NCBI GenBank assembly: GCA_026708185.1
Contig: JAPOVK010000057.1
Coordinates: 55,046-119,045, forward strand
Direction: 5' to 3'
Length of the DNA stretch: 64,000 nucleotides
DNA from: Gammaproteobacteria bacterium
GTDB lineage: Bacteria > Pseudomonadota > Gammaproteobacteria > Pseudomonadales > Azotimanducaceae
The position numbers and the translations under genes were made by a program. The first letter of the stretch is position 1, and every line of letters starts with the position of its first letter. This document shows, in pieces, positions 17,174 to 25,817 of the stretch. Below the pieces are notes generated by a model that was not told the DNA's origin, made no database searches, and saw only the letters and a list, made by a program, of their open reading frames with translations.

Positions 17174-18501
17174 CGGGAGCACGCAGACCTCGCTGTACCC
17201 TGTCGGCAGGTGCCGCAGGACATGCGCGCAGCACGGGTCCGGGCGCGACGCTGGCACGATCGCTGATTGTTGGGGTGGCGGTTGCCGTGCTCGCCGGTTG
17301 CGCTTCGCACACGGTCCGCGTGGTGGACATGACACCGCCGCAGCAATTCGACGAGCTCGTCGACGAGGCGCTTCTGCTCGACGTCGGGGTGACCGTGTTC
17401 GACGCCAACGTGCCCGAGGTCTTCGACGACCAAGTCGCGCAGAACATCACGCCCGAGGTGCGTCGCGCCGAGGCCAACTACATGGCCTACTTCGCCAAGA
17501 ACCTGTTGCAGTCGACCGGCAACTGGGGCGCGGTCCGCGTGGTCCCGCGTGCCACGCATGCCGTCGACGTGACCTTGACCGGGAGGATCGTCCACTCCGA
17601 CGGCGAGCGCATGATCCTCCACGCCGAGGCACGGGACGCCCGCGGCGCCGTGTGGTTCGCCAAGACCTACGAGGCCTTGGCGAGCAAATACGCCTACGGC
17701 GATCTGGTCCCCGTTGGCGTCGACCCGTTCCAGACGATCTACCGCAACATCGCCGACGACATGCTGACCTACCGCAAGGCCTTGCCAGACGCGACCGTCC
17801 AGGCGATCCGCACTACGGCGGAGATGAAGTTCGCCCGCGATTTCTCCCCCGACGCCTTCGAAGGGTACGTGGTCCAAGGAGCCACCGGCGTTTTCGTGGT
17901 CCAGAGGCTGCCGGCCGAAGACGATCCGATGCTCAACCGCGTGCGCCAGGTACGCGAACGCGAGTACCTCTTCATCGACACGCTTGACGAGTACTTCGAG
18001 GATTTCAGCGCGCGGATGCACCCCACGTACCAGGAATGGCGGCAAGCCACGTACAGCGAGGCGATCGCGTTCCGCGAGCAGCGGGAGAAGGCCAAGCGGC
18101 GAGCCATTGCCGGCGCCGTGGGAATCGCGGCCGGCGCGGCGGCCCAGATGAGCGATACGACGCTGACGCGTTACGGCGGTGCCGTGTCGATCATCGGAGG
18201 CGCTGCTGCCGTGGGCCGAGGGATCCAGGCCTTCGCCGACGCCAAGGTCCACAGCGAAGTCCTCCAGGAGCTCGGCGCCTCCGCCGAGGCGGAAATCGCC
18301 CCGCATACCATCGAACTCGAAAACCGTACCCTGAGCCTGCAGGGGACCGTCGAGGATCAGTACGAGCAGTTGCGGCGCGTCCTCAAACGCATCTACTACG
18401 AGGAACTCGGCTTGGTGCTGCCTCCCGACGATGCAGCCGATGCCGATGACGAGCGCACCGGCGCCGAGGTCCTGGTCGACGGCACCCCCGATGGCAGCTG
18501 A
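17137..18501 (+). CDS. lipoprotein of unknown family
   Basis: 454 residues from GTG 17137, overlapping the previous gene by 37 nt; the true start may be a rarer codon further in, because the lipobox VLAGC lies about 55 residues in. The mature protein begins SHTVRVVDMTPPQQFDELVDEALLLDVGVTVFDAN. It has a mixed alpha/beta domain, a Gly/Ala-rich segment (AGAVGIAAGAAA, GGAVSIIGGAAAVG) that could insert in a membrane, and a C-terminal helix (LQGTVEDQYEQLRRVLKRIYYEELGL). No named family recognised. The stop overlaps the next gene by 11 nt. Confidence 0.72.
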   Translation: MGRVRALQSRAVAGARRPRCTLSAGAAGHARSTGPGATLARSLIVGVAVAVLAGCASHTVRVVDMTPPQQFDELVDEALLLDVGVTVFDANVPEVFDDQVAQNITPEVRRAEANYMAYFAKNLLQSTGNWGAVRVVPRATHAVDVTLTGRIVHSDGERMILHAEARDARGAVWFAKTYEALASKYAYGDLVPVGVDPFQTIYRNIADDMLTYRKALPDATVQAIRTTAEMKFARDFSPDAFEGYVVQGATGVFVVQRLPAEDDPMLNRVRQVREREYLFIDTLDEYFEDFSARMHPTYQEWRQATYSEAIAFREQREKAKRRAIAGAVGIAAGAAAQMSDTTLTRYGGAVSIIGGAAAVGRGIQAFADAKVHSEVLQELGASAEAEIAPHTIELENRTLSLQGTVEDQYEQLRRVLKRIYYEELGLVLPPDDAADADDERTGAEVLVDGTPDGS

Positions 18502-20068
18502 GCCCTCAGCCGGGGAGCGCGAGGGGCCCGACCCTCGCGAGAAACACCCGACCTATATCGAGCCCGTCGCCGCCCCGCTGACGCGCAGCGGGGGTCGCGG
18601 GCGCGGCATGGCGGGCGGCGACGCACGCAGCCCCTTAAGCCCCCTTTCGCCGCGGGCGTTGTGGTTCACGGCCGTCATGATCCTCCTCGGCGGGACGCTG
18701 GCATTCGTGGTCATCAGCCTCCCCGACCGGGTGACTGCGCCGACGGCCAAGGCACCGGCCAACGCGCCCGCCGGCAGCGCACCGGCCGAAGACGCGGGGC
18801 CGGCCACCGACGATATCGTCCCGCCGTTTCGCGCCGAGCAGATCGCGCTGGCCCGAGAGCAAGCGCGCGAGAAGCTTCGCGACTTCGTGGACCTGCAGTT
18901 GACGCTCGAGAACGACTTCAACATCGCCGCGTGGGGGGCGGACGAACTCGCCCGTATCAAGGATCGCGCCAACACCGCGGACACCATGTTCATCGACGAA
19001 CGGTTCGACGACGCGATCGACGAATACGCGGCGGCTCTCGCCGACCTGCAGGCCTTGGCCGCCAAGGGCGAGACGCTGTTCGAAGAAGCCGTCGCCGCGG
19101 GCTTGGAGGCAGTCGCGGCCCGTGACGTGGAAGCGGCAACACAGGCTTTCGATCGGGCGTTGGCAATGCGGCCGGAAGACAGTCGCGCCACAGCCGGTGC
19201 GCGCCGCGCAGCCGAGCTGCCGGCGGTCATCGGCGCGTTGCGGGAAGCCGAACGCGCCATCCTCCGAGAGGACTACGACGCAGCGTCCCGCTACGTCGCC
19301 GAAGCCCGCCGCCTCGACCCGCAAACCAACGGTCTCAGTGAGTTGTCGGCACGGATCGCATCGGCGCGGACGACTGCGCGTCGCGATGCCCAGCTGTCGA
19401 GCGCATTCGCCGCCTTGGCGGCGGGCCGCCACGAAGCGGCGTTGAACGCTTTCGACAAGGTCCTTGGGGAGCATCCCGCGCATCCGACGGCACTGGCCGG
19501 CCGCCAGCAGACCGTCCAGGCGCAGACCCTTGCGGCGATCGACGACCTGCGCAGCAAGGCCATCGCCGAGACCCAGGCCGAGGACTGGGAAGCGGCTCTC
19601 GCGAGCTACGACGCGGTCCTTGCCATCGATCCCACGCTTTCGTTCGCGCGCGACGGCAAGGCGCGTGTCCGCGAACGCGTGATGCTGATCCGCGCCATGG
19701 CCGCCGTCCTCGCCGACCCGGGCCGGCTGTCGTCCGACCAGGAGTTCGCCGCAGCCAAGGAGACGCTCAGGTTGGCCGCGGAGCAAGCCGACGCTGGGGC
19801 AGCGTTCGCCAGGCGCCTCGGCGAATTCCGCGACCTCGTGGCGCGCAGCGCCGAGCCCGTGCCGCTGGTGCTGGTCTCCGACAACGCCACCGAGGTGACC
19901 ATCCACAAGGTCGGTGAGCTCGGCGCATTCGATCGCCACGAGTTGGCACTCCGGCCGGGTCGCTACGTCATCGTGGGCAGCCAGGTCGGGTGCCGCGACG
20001 TGCGCAAGGAGATCGTCCTGTCCCAAGGCATGGCGCCGGTCGATATCCGCTGCGCGGAACGGATCTAA
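18491..20068 (+). CDS. membrane-anchored TPR protein with PEGA-like C-terminus
   Basis: 525 residues from ATG 18491, overlapping the lipoprotein stop. The N-terminal cytoplasmic stretch includes a palindromic repeat ([12 protein letters not shown]). One membrane helix (ALWFTAVMILLGGTLAFVVISL, about 65-86) is followed by a long periplasmic helical domain with TPR-like units (FDDAIDEYAAALADLQ, ARDVEAATQAFDRALAMRPEDS, EDWEAALASYDAVLAIDP). The C-terminal 60 residues (TEVTIHKVGELGAF ... LRPGRYVIVGSQVGCRDV) look like a PEGA-type beta domain. It probably serves as a periplasmic scaffold. No exact family match known to me. Confidence 0.78.
   Translation: MAAEPSAGEREGPDPREKHPTYIEPVAAPLTRSGGRGRGMAGGDARSPLSPLSPRALWFTAVMILLGGTLAFVVISLPDRVTAPTAKAPANAPAGSAPAEDAGPATDDIVPPFRAEQIALAREQAREKLRDFVDLQLTLENDFNIAAWGADELARIKDRANTADTMFIDERFDDAIDEYAAALADLQALAAKGETLFEEAVAAGLEAVAARDVEAATQAFDRALAMRPEDSRATAGARRAAELPAVIGALREAERAILREDYDAASRYVAEARRLDPQTNGLSELSARIASARTTARRDAQLSSAFAALAAGRHEAALNAFDKVLGEHPAHPTALAGRQQTVQAQTLAAIDDLRSKAIAETQAEDWEAALASYDAVLAIDPTLSFARDGKARVRERVMLIRAMAAVLADPGRLSSDQEFAAAKETLRLAAEQADAGAAFARRLGEFRDLVARSAEPVPLVLVSDNATEVTIHKVGELGAFDRHELALRPGRYVIVGSQVGCRDVRKEIVLSQGMAPVDIRCAERI
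18500..18541 (-). repeat. palindromic repeat, copy 3
   Basis: Copy in reverse orientation near the 5' end of the TPR/PEGA-like gene: GAGCCCTCAGCCGGGGAGC then GCGAGGGGC-cc-GACCCTCGC. One arm carries a change relative to the consensus. It encodes [14 protein letters not shown] in frame before the membrane helix. Confidence 0.8.
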
Positions 20069-20108
20069 CCCAAGCGACCGCGCTCAAGGTCGATGAGAGC
20101 GAACCGCC

Positions 20109-22166
20109 GTGGCTGAGCACGACACCGGCCGGGACGACCGGATACAGGCGGTCGAGTTCAAACCAACCGCCGCCACTGGGCGCGATCGGTCCACATGGGT
20201 CACGCCAACTCGGGTGGTCGTCATCGTCGTCGTCGCCGCTGTCGCGTGGGTCTTGTGGTTCATCTTCACCGCCAAGTCCGTGCGCTTCGAGGTCCAGCCG
20301 CCCCCCGACTCGCTCACGGTGGACGACGGGTTCGCCGTGCAACTCGCCGAGACACATCTTCTGCGCCGCGGAACCTACCGCGTGCGCGCGACGCTCGCCG
20401 GCTACCACCCGATTGACGCCGAAGTCGACATCGGCGAAGAACGCAACCAGACCTTCACGTTGGCGTTGACGAAGCTGCCCGGACTAGTCCGCTTCGACAT
20501 CGACCCCGCCGGCGCGACGGTCGACGTCGAAGGCTTCGAGACGCCGCGGAGTGCCCCGTTCGAAGCATCGATCGCCGCCGGCCCGCAGGTCGCGATCGTT
20601 CGCCACGAGCGCTACCAGGAAGCCGCGGTCGAGTTCGAAGTCGAGGGCATGGACCGAGAGCAGACAGTGACGGCGGCGCTCGCGCCGAATTGGGCCGACG
20701 TGGTGATTCCCACCCGGCCGCCCGGTGCCGAAGTGCTCATCGACCGCGCGCCGAGCGGATTCACCACCCCTGGCCCTGTACCGATTCTCGCGGGCGAACA
20801 TCGGGTGTCGGTGAAGCTGCCCGGCTACCAGACGTGGACCGACATCCTGTACGTCGAAGCCGGCCGTGACCGCGTCCTGCCCGCGATCGAGCTGGTCGTG
20901 GCCGACGGGCTGGTCGAGGTCGATTCCAGCCCCCGCGGCGCGAGCATCACCGTGAACGGCACGTATCGTGGCGTGACGCCGCTCGAGGTCGATGTCGCCC
21001 CTGACCGCAGCCACGAGTTCCGGGCCTTCAAAGTCGGCTTCGACTCCAAGACGCGCATCGTCACGGTACCTTCCGGCGAGCAAAGGTCCATCCGGTTCTC
21101 GTTGAGCGCCCTGCGCGGCGACATTGCGGTCGAGACCGACCCCGACGACGCCGGCCTCTGGATCGACGGCAAGCACCACGGCACGGCGAGTGGCACCATC
21201 ACCCTTACCGCCGTGCCGCACGAAATCGAGATCCGCAAGGAAGGCTACGCCGGCTACCGCAAGACCGTGACGCCGCAGCCGGGGTTCACGCAAGCGCTGC
21301 GCGTCAGGCTGCTGACCCTTGAAGAAGCCCGTATGGCCGCTCTGAAGCAGGTGAGATCGACCAGCCAGGGCCATGAGTTGGTGCTCTTGAGCCCCGGACG
21401 CATCCGCATGGGCGCCTCCCGCCGGGAGCCCGGACGACGCGCCAACGAGGTGATGCGTACGGCCGACCTGACCCGCCTCTTCTACCTCGGCCGCCACGAG
21501 GTGACCAACGGCCAGTTCCGCGTGTTCGCCGCCGGCCACTCGTCGGGCGACTATCAGAACATCGACCTGAACAGCGACGGGCAGCCGGCCACCGGCCTGT
21601 CCTGGCAGGAGGCCGCGCTGTACTGCAATTGGCTGTCGCGCCAGGATCGACTGGAACCGTTCTATACGGTGGAATTCGGCAAGGTCGTGGGTTTCAATCC
21701 CGCGGCCTTGGGCTACCGAATGCCAACCGAGGCCGAGTGGGCCTGGGCGGCACGCACGGTCGAGGGCGAGGACGAACCCTTGCGTTTCGCCTGGGGCGAC
21801 CGCCTGCCGCCCCCCGAGCGACACGGCAACTACGCCGACCAGGCCGCATCGCACATCGTGGCCCGGATCGTGCTCGGCTTCAACGACAACTACAACGTCA
21901 GCGCGCCGATCGGGACCTTTCCGGCCAACGCCAAGGGCATCTACGACCTAGGTGGCAACGTGGCCGAATGGGTGAACGACTACTACGAGATCCCAAGCGC
22001 GGGCGAAACCCTGAACCCGCTAGGGCCCGCGGAGGGCGACTATCACGTGATCCGCGGCGCGAGTTGGCAGAAGGGGACGGTCACCGATCTCCGGTTGTCG
22101 TTCCGGGACTACGGTGCCGAAGGTCGCCTGGACGTCGGCTTCCGGATCGCGCGGTTTGCCGAATGA
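20109..22166 (+). CDS. PEGA-repeat protein with C-terminal SUMF1-like domain
   Basis: 685 residues from GTG 20109. Cytoplasmic N-terminus, one membrane helix (VVVIVVVAAVAWVLWFIF, about 36-54), then four or five PEGA-type beta repeats (about 60-410): units include GTYRVRATLAGYHPIDAEV, GAEVLIDRAPSGFTTPGPV, GEHRVSVKLPGYQTW, GASITVNGTYRGVTPLEV and PHEIEIRKEGYAGYRKTV. Residues about 425-685 are a SUMF1/formylglycine-generating-enzyme fold (YLGRHEVTNGQFRVF, GLSWQEAALYCNWLSRQ, GYRMPTEAEWAWAAR, YDLGGNVAEWVNDYY, VIRGASW, DVGFRIARF). The cysteines of true formylglycine enzymes are missing after GASW, so it is probably a binding module. Stop overlaps the next start (ATGA). Confidence 0.9.
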   Translation: MAEHDTGRDDRIQAVEFKPTAATGRDRSTWVTPTRVVVIVVVAAVAWVLWFIFTAKSVRFEVQPPPDSLTVDDGFAVQLAETHLLRRGTYRVRATLAGYHPIDAEVDIGEERNQTFTLALTKLPGLVRFDIDPAGATVDVEGFETPRSAPFEASIAAGPQVAIVRHERYQEAAVEFEVEGMDREQTVTAALAPNWADVVIPTRPPGAEVLIDRAPSGFTTPGPVPILAGEHRVSVKLPGYQTWTDILYVEAGRDRVLPAIELVVADGLVEVDSSPRGASITVNGTYRGVTPLEVDVAPDRSHEFRAFKVGFDSKTRIVTVPSGEQRSIRFSLSALRGDIAVETDPDDAGLWIDGKHHGTASGTITLTAVPHEIEIRKEGYAGYRKTVTPQPGFTQALRVRLLTLEEARMAALKQVRSTSQGHELVLLSPGRIRMGASRREPGRRANEVMRTADLTRLFYLGRHEVTNGQFRVFAAGHSSGDYQNIDLNSDGQPATGLSWQEAALYCNWLSRQDRLEPFYTVEFGKVVGFNPAALGYRMPTEAEWAWAARTVEGEDEPLRFAWGDRLPPPERHGNYADQAASHIVARIVLGFNDNYNVSAPIGTFPANAKGIYDLGGNVAEWVNDYYEIPSAGETLNPLGPAEGDYHVIRGASWQKGTVTDLRLSFRDYGAEGRLDVGFRIARFAE

Positions 22167-22636
22167 CCTTCCGGCTGTCCAATGCGAGTGGAGAACGTAG
22201 GCGAGGTGCCGGACCGGGGCTCGGCTGGGCGAGCTTGCTGGCGATCTCGCTCGCTTGGTCGCCCACGTCAGGTGCGCAGGACGAAGATCAAAGACCACAG
22301 TCCGCCGCGACCGCGGAGACGAGGCCGGCCGACCTAGAGCCCTCAGCCGGGGAGCGCGAGGGGCTTGCCCCTCGCATGCAAGAGCCCTCAGCCGGGGAGC
22401 GCGAGGGGCTTGCCCCTCGCATGCAAGAGGCCGCCGCCGTGGTCGAACCTGCAAGCGAACCGCCCGCGGGCGCGGTTGCAGCGCCCGTGGACGAGGAGAT
22501 CGAGTCGAGGGCCGCCGATGATGCCGAACGTGCCGACGAGCCCGAGCCGCCACAAGCCGAGCCGGCCGCGGAGATCTTCGTGCCGAGCGAGGACATTTCC
22601 GAGGACTTCGCCGTACCCTTCCCGGTAGACATCTGA
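22163..22636 (+). CDS. small exported acidic protein carrying two in-frame repeats
   Basis: 157 residues from ATG 22163. An N-terminal basic region and hydrophobic stretch (ASLLAISLAWSPTSGA) look like a Sec signal, cleaved before QDEDQ. Residues 58-87 are two exact 15-residue units ([15 protein letters not shown]) encoded by a tandem pair of the palindromic repeat. The rest is acidic and Ala/Pro/Glu-rich and ends EIFVPSEDISEDFAVPFPVDI. Such a short linear tail may be the functional part. It lies just before the proton-channel gene (8 nt gap). No family recognised. Confidence 0.68.
   Translation: MTFRLSNASGERRRGAGPGLGWASLLAISLAWSPTSGAQDEDQRPQSAATAETRPADLEPSAGEREGLAPRMQEPSAGEREGLAPRMQEAAAVVEPASEPPAGAVAAPVDEEIESRAADDAERADEPEPPQAEPAAEIFVPSEDISEDFAVPFPVDI
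22337..22426 (-). repeat. palindromic repeat, copy 4 (tandem pair)
   Basis: Two 45-bp units in tandem (22337-22381 and 22382-22426), reverse orientation, identical over their length. Each has the inverted repeat GCGAGGGGC / GCCCCTCGC. Being 45 bp long, each unit adds exactly 15 residues without shifting the frame. Confidence 0.9.
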
Positions 22637-22644
22637 CAAGCTCC

Positions 22645-23442
22645 ATGAAAAAGACGCTGCCTTTCGAGTTCATCTACCAGATCATCGCCCTCGTGCTGGC
22701 GGTTATCGTCGTGCACCTCGCCTACGTCACGGTCGTTCGACCCAACGCCGACACCATTCTGGAGACGCAGGCCGCGCAGGCCGCCATCGAGGAGGACTAC
22801 GTCCCGGAACGCTCCCTCTACGTGGTGCTGCGGGACTACGAGCAGGAGACCTGCTTCATCCTGGCCCTGTGGGCCATGGCGATCATCGCCCTGAAGACGC
22901 GCAACTCCCTCCGCGAGCGGCGCATGCTCCAGCAAAGCTACATCGAGGTCACCGAGGGGATGAGCATCCTGCCGGAGGATACCCGCGAGTATTCGCGCCC
23001 CCTGCAAGCGCTGCCTGAAGACGTTCGTCAGAATCTCCTGCCGAGGGCCCTGCTCGCCGCGTTGCAGCGCTTCGCATCCACGCGCAACGTGCAGGACGTG
23101 TCCACGGCGGTTCGCGCCGTCTGCGAGACGGAGTCGGACCGACTCGACAGCGAACTCGCGATGGTGCGTTACATCGCCTGGGCCATCCCGTCGATCGGCT
23201 TCATCGGTACGGTACGCGGCATCGGCCAAGCGCTCGGCCAGGCCTACCGGGCGGTGGAGGGCGACATCGCCGGCGTCACCGAAAGCCTCGGCGTGGCGTT
23301 CAACTCCACGTTCGTCGCACTGATCATCAGCATCTTCGTCATGCTCCTGATGCACCTGCTGCAACTCGTCCAAGAGCGTCTGGTGCTCGATACCCAGCAC
23401 TACTGCGACGACTTCCTGATCCGCCACATGCAGGTGCGCTGA
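22645..23442 (+). CDS. MotA/TolQ/ExbB family proton channel
   Basis: 265 residues. Four hydrophobic segments: about 9-30, 68-83, 174-192 and 220-240. The family core is the C-terminal pair: IPSIGFIGTVRGIGQALGQA and GVTESLGVAFNSTFVALIIS, which match the TolQ/ExbB/MotA helices that form the proton path. A cytoplasmic loop of about 90 residues lies between helices 2 and 3. Homologues use the proton gradient to drive a partner with one N-terminal helix (TolR, ExbD, MotB). No such gene of standard type is present, but the two VWA proteins three and four genes downstream have a suitable N-terminal helix. ATG 22645. Confidence 0.92.
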   Translation: MKKTLPFEFIYQIIALVLAVIVVHLAYVTVVRPNADTILETQAAQAAIEEDYVPERSLYVVLRDYEQETCFILALWAMAIIALKTRNSLRERRMLQQSYIEVTEGMSILPEDTREYSRPLQALPEDVRQNLLPRALLAALQRFASTRNVQDVSTAVRAVCETESDRLDSELAMVRYIAWAIPSIGFIGTVRGIGQALGQAYRAVEGDIAGVTESLGVAFNSTFVALIISIFVMLLMHLLQLVQERLVLDTQHYCDDFLIRHMQVR

Positions 23443-23443
23443 C

Positions 23444-24709
23444 GTGCTGCTGCTCGACATCAACGACACCGAGATCCGCCTCACCCGGGACGGCCACGAG
23501 CTCTATGCCCAGCCAGGCATAGCTCTCGTCGAACGCGCCCGAACCTTGTTCGGCGACGAAGCCTCGGCCCAGTCCCGGCTGCATCCGCGACAGACACACA
23601 ACGAGTTCTGGCAGCGCCTGAACGCCGATCCGGTGACCCCGGCGGGCCGCGGCGTGGCCAACCAGGCGGACCTGGTCTACCTGCACCTGCGCCGCGTCCT
23701 CGAGGCAGTCGAGATCAACCGCGCCGAACTGGCGGTGGCGACGCCGTCTACGGTCGCCGCGGCTCAGCTCGGCATGCTGCTCGGCATTGCCAAGGAGGCC
23801 GGAGTCGAAATCCGCGCCGTCGTCGACGCCGCGGTCGCAGCAGCCAGCCTTCAACCGCTCACCGCCAGTTGCCGCTTCGTGGACATCACCCTGCACCGGG
23901 CGTTCGTCACGGAACTCGAGGTCCAGGACGGAACGGTGGCGCGCGGCGCGGTGGAGGAGGTTCCCGCCGCGGGCTTCGCGGCGCTGGTGGAGGGCTGGGT
24001 GGATACCGTAGCCGACGGATTCGTGGAAGGCACGCGCTTCGATCCCCTGCGCATCGCGGCCACCGAACAGCAGGTCTACGACCAGTTGCTTGCCCGGGTG
24101 GACGCGAACAACGCGGAAATCGCCGTCGCCGTCGAGCACGACGGTGTGTCCCGCGAGGTGAACGTCGGCCGCCGGGCGCTGCGTCAGAAATCCGAGCAGC
24201 GCTACGGGCTGCTCGCGACGGCCATCGGGCCGCCGACCACCCTCCTGATCAGCCACCGGGTGCGCGCACTGCCGGGTCTGGCGGCCAGTCTCCAGGAAGC
24301 GGGACATCGCATCGTGGCCGTGCCCGCCGACGGCGTGGCCAGCGCGGTCGCACGCCATGCAGCGCTCTTCGCGCCGGATGCGGGCGGGGCGAAAATGGTC
24401 TCCAGCCTGCCGCTGCTCACCGAATCGGTCGACGCCGGGGCCCGGCAACGGGCCGTTCCGACGCACCTGCTCTGCGGCGCCGTGGCGCTTCCCCTCGCCG
24501 AGGACGTCGACGCCGGCGACCACCCCGCGAGCACCAGCGCGGGGTTCCGAATCCAAGCCGACGGCGCCGGATTCCGAGTCGTCCCAAGCACGGATGCCAT
24601 GGTTCGACTCAACGGCGAGCCCCTGGACTTCGACCGGCCGGCGCACGCCGGCGACCGCATCGAGAGCGGCAGCGACGAGTTTCACCTGATCGCCGTCGTG
24701 GACGGCTGA
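23444..24709 (+). CDS. Hsp70/actin-fold protein with FHA-like C-terminus
   Basis: 421 residues from GTG 23444, one base after the channel gene stop. The N-terminal part looks like a divergent ASKHA (Hsp70-like) ATPase: LLDINDTEIRLTRDG in the first phosphate loop, ELAVATPSTVAAAQLGMLLG then AGVEIRAVVDAAVAAAS as in DnaK, and RFVDITLHRAFVTELEV in the second phosphate loop position. The usual DxGxxxT glycines are replaced, so ATP binding is uncertain. The last 60 residues (DAMVRLNGEPLDFDRPAHAGDRIESGS) resemble a FHA-like beta sandwich. No membrane helix; likely the cytoplasmic component of the complex. Fold assignment is by motif only. Confidence 0.75.
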   Translation: MLLLDINDTEIRLTRDGHELYAQPGIALVERARTLFGDEASAQSRLHPRQTHNEFWQRLNADPVTPAGRGVANQADLVYLHLRRVLEAVEINRAELAVATPSTVAAAQLGMLLGIAKEAGVEIRAVVDAAVAAASLQPLTASCRFVDITLHRAFVTELEVQDGTVARGAVEEVPAAGFAALVEGWVDTVADGFVEGTRFDPLRIAATEQQVYDQLLARVDANNAEIAVAVEHDGVSREVNVGRRALRQKSEQRYGLLATAIGPPTTLLISHRVRALPGLAASLQEAGHRIVAVPADGVASAVARHAALFAPDAGGAKMVSSLPLLTESVDAGARQRAVPTHLLCGAVALPLAEDVDAGDHPASTSAGFRIQADGAGFRVVPSTDAMVRLNGEPLDFDRPAHAGDRIESGSDEFHLIAVVDG

Positions 24710-24728
24710 CGGCGGCCAAGGACCAGCC

Positions 24729-25817
24729 ATGCCCAGGACAGCCAAACGACGCTTCACGGTGTTCTCGTTGTCCTTCCTCGACGTGATGTCCTGCGGATTC
24801 GGAGCGGTCGTGCTGATCTTTTTGGTCATCAACCACCGCATAGACACCCAGACGCCGGACGTCGATCGGGAAGCGCTGGCCGAGTCGCGCAAGCTCGACT
24901 ACCTGATCGAGCTCGGCCAGAAGGATCTCGTGGACCTCCAAGAACGGGTCGAGGACACGCGCCAGCGGGTCGCCGACGCCCGCCGACAACTGCTCGCCAA
25001 GCTCGTCGACCGCGACCGGCGCAAGGACGATGTCGAGGAACTCGAAGCACGGACCATCGCGGCGCAGGAGAGCATCGAGGAACTCAAGACCGACGTCGAG
25101 ACCCGCGAGCGCGACGTCCGGCGCCTGCAAGCCGAAGAGGAAGCCCAAGAGGGGTCCAAGGTCCGCGCGATCGAGGGCGAGGGGGATCGGCAGTACCTGA
25201 CGGGCTTGTTCGTCGGCGGCCGGCACATCCTGATCGCCCTCGACGTGTCCGCCAGCATGCTCGACGAGACCATCGTGCAGGTGATCCGGCGCCGCAACAT
25301 GGCCCCGGAGCGGCAACGCACCGCGCCGAAGTGGCGTCGGGCGGTGCGCACCGTGGAGTGGCTGGCCGCCCAGGTGCCGCTCGACAGCAACTACCAGATC
25401 CTGCTCTATGCCGAGGACGCGGCGCTCGCACTACCCGAGCGCGCGTGGTACCCGGCGACGGATCCCGATGCCCTCGAAGACGCCCTCGACCTGCTCGACG
25501 ACACCGTGCCCAGCGGCGGCACGAACTTCCATGCCCTGGTCGAGGCCATCAACACCTTGCGCCCCCTCCCCGACAACGTATTCCTCATCACGGACGGCTT
25601 GCCGACGCGCTCCGCGGACGAACCGCGACGTCCCACGGTCACCGGGCGCCAGCGCCTGCGGCTATTCGAAGACGCGACGCGGCGTCTGCCCCGGGACACG
25701 CCCGTCAACGTGATCCTGTTCCCCCTAGAGGGCGATCCGATGGCGTCCGGAGCCTATTGGCAGCTTGCCGTCGCCACCGCAGGCACATACATGTCGCCGT
25801 CGGCGGACTGGCCATGA
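24729..25817 (+). CDS. membrane-anchored VWA protein with ExbD-like helix (1)
   Basis: 362 residues from ATG 24729. One N-terminal helix (SLSFLDVMSCGFGAVVLIF, about 13-35), then a strongly charged coiled coil (about 45-140) and a VWA domain (about 160-360). The MIDAS metal site is complete: DVSAS (D172), T265 in GGTNFHA, and D289 in LITDGLP. The helix starts with a conserved LD (D18), as in the LID motif of ExbD/TolR. The topology (short cytoplasmic tail, one helix, coiled coil, periplasmic domain) is that of stator B subunits. Overlaps the next gene by 4 nt. Confidence 0.88.
   Translation: MPRTAKRRFTVFSLSFLDVMSCGFGAVVLIFLVINHRIDTQTPDVDREALAESRKLDYLIELGQKDLVDLQERVEDTRQRVADARRQLLAKLVDRDRRKDDVEELEARTIAAQESIEELKTDVETRERDVRRLQAEEEAQEGSKVRAIEGEGDRQYLTGLFVGGRHILIALDVSASMLDETIVQVIRRRNMAPERQRTAPKWRRAVRTVEWLAAQVPLDSNYQILLYAEDAALALPERAWYPATDPDALEDALDLLDDTVPSGGTNFHALVEAINTLRPLPDNVFLITDGLPTRSADEPRRPTVTGRQRLRLFEDATRRLPRDTPVNVILFPLEGDPMASGAYWQLAVATAGTYMSPSADWP

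Noticed and set aside
20109..22166. Formylglycine-generating (sulfatase-modifying) activity
   Set aside because: The catalytic cysteines of the SUMF1 family are missing, and there is no sulfatase gene in the window.
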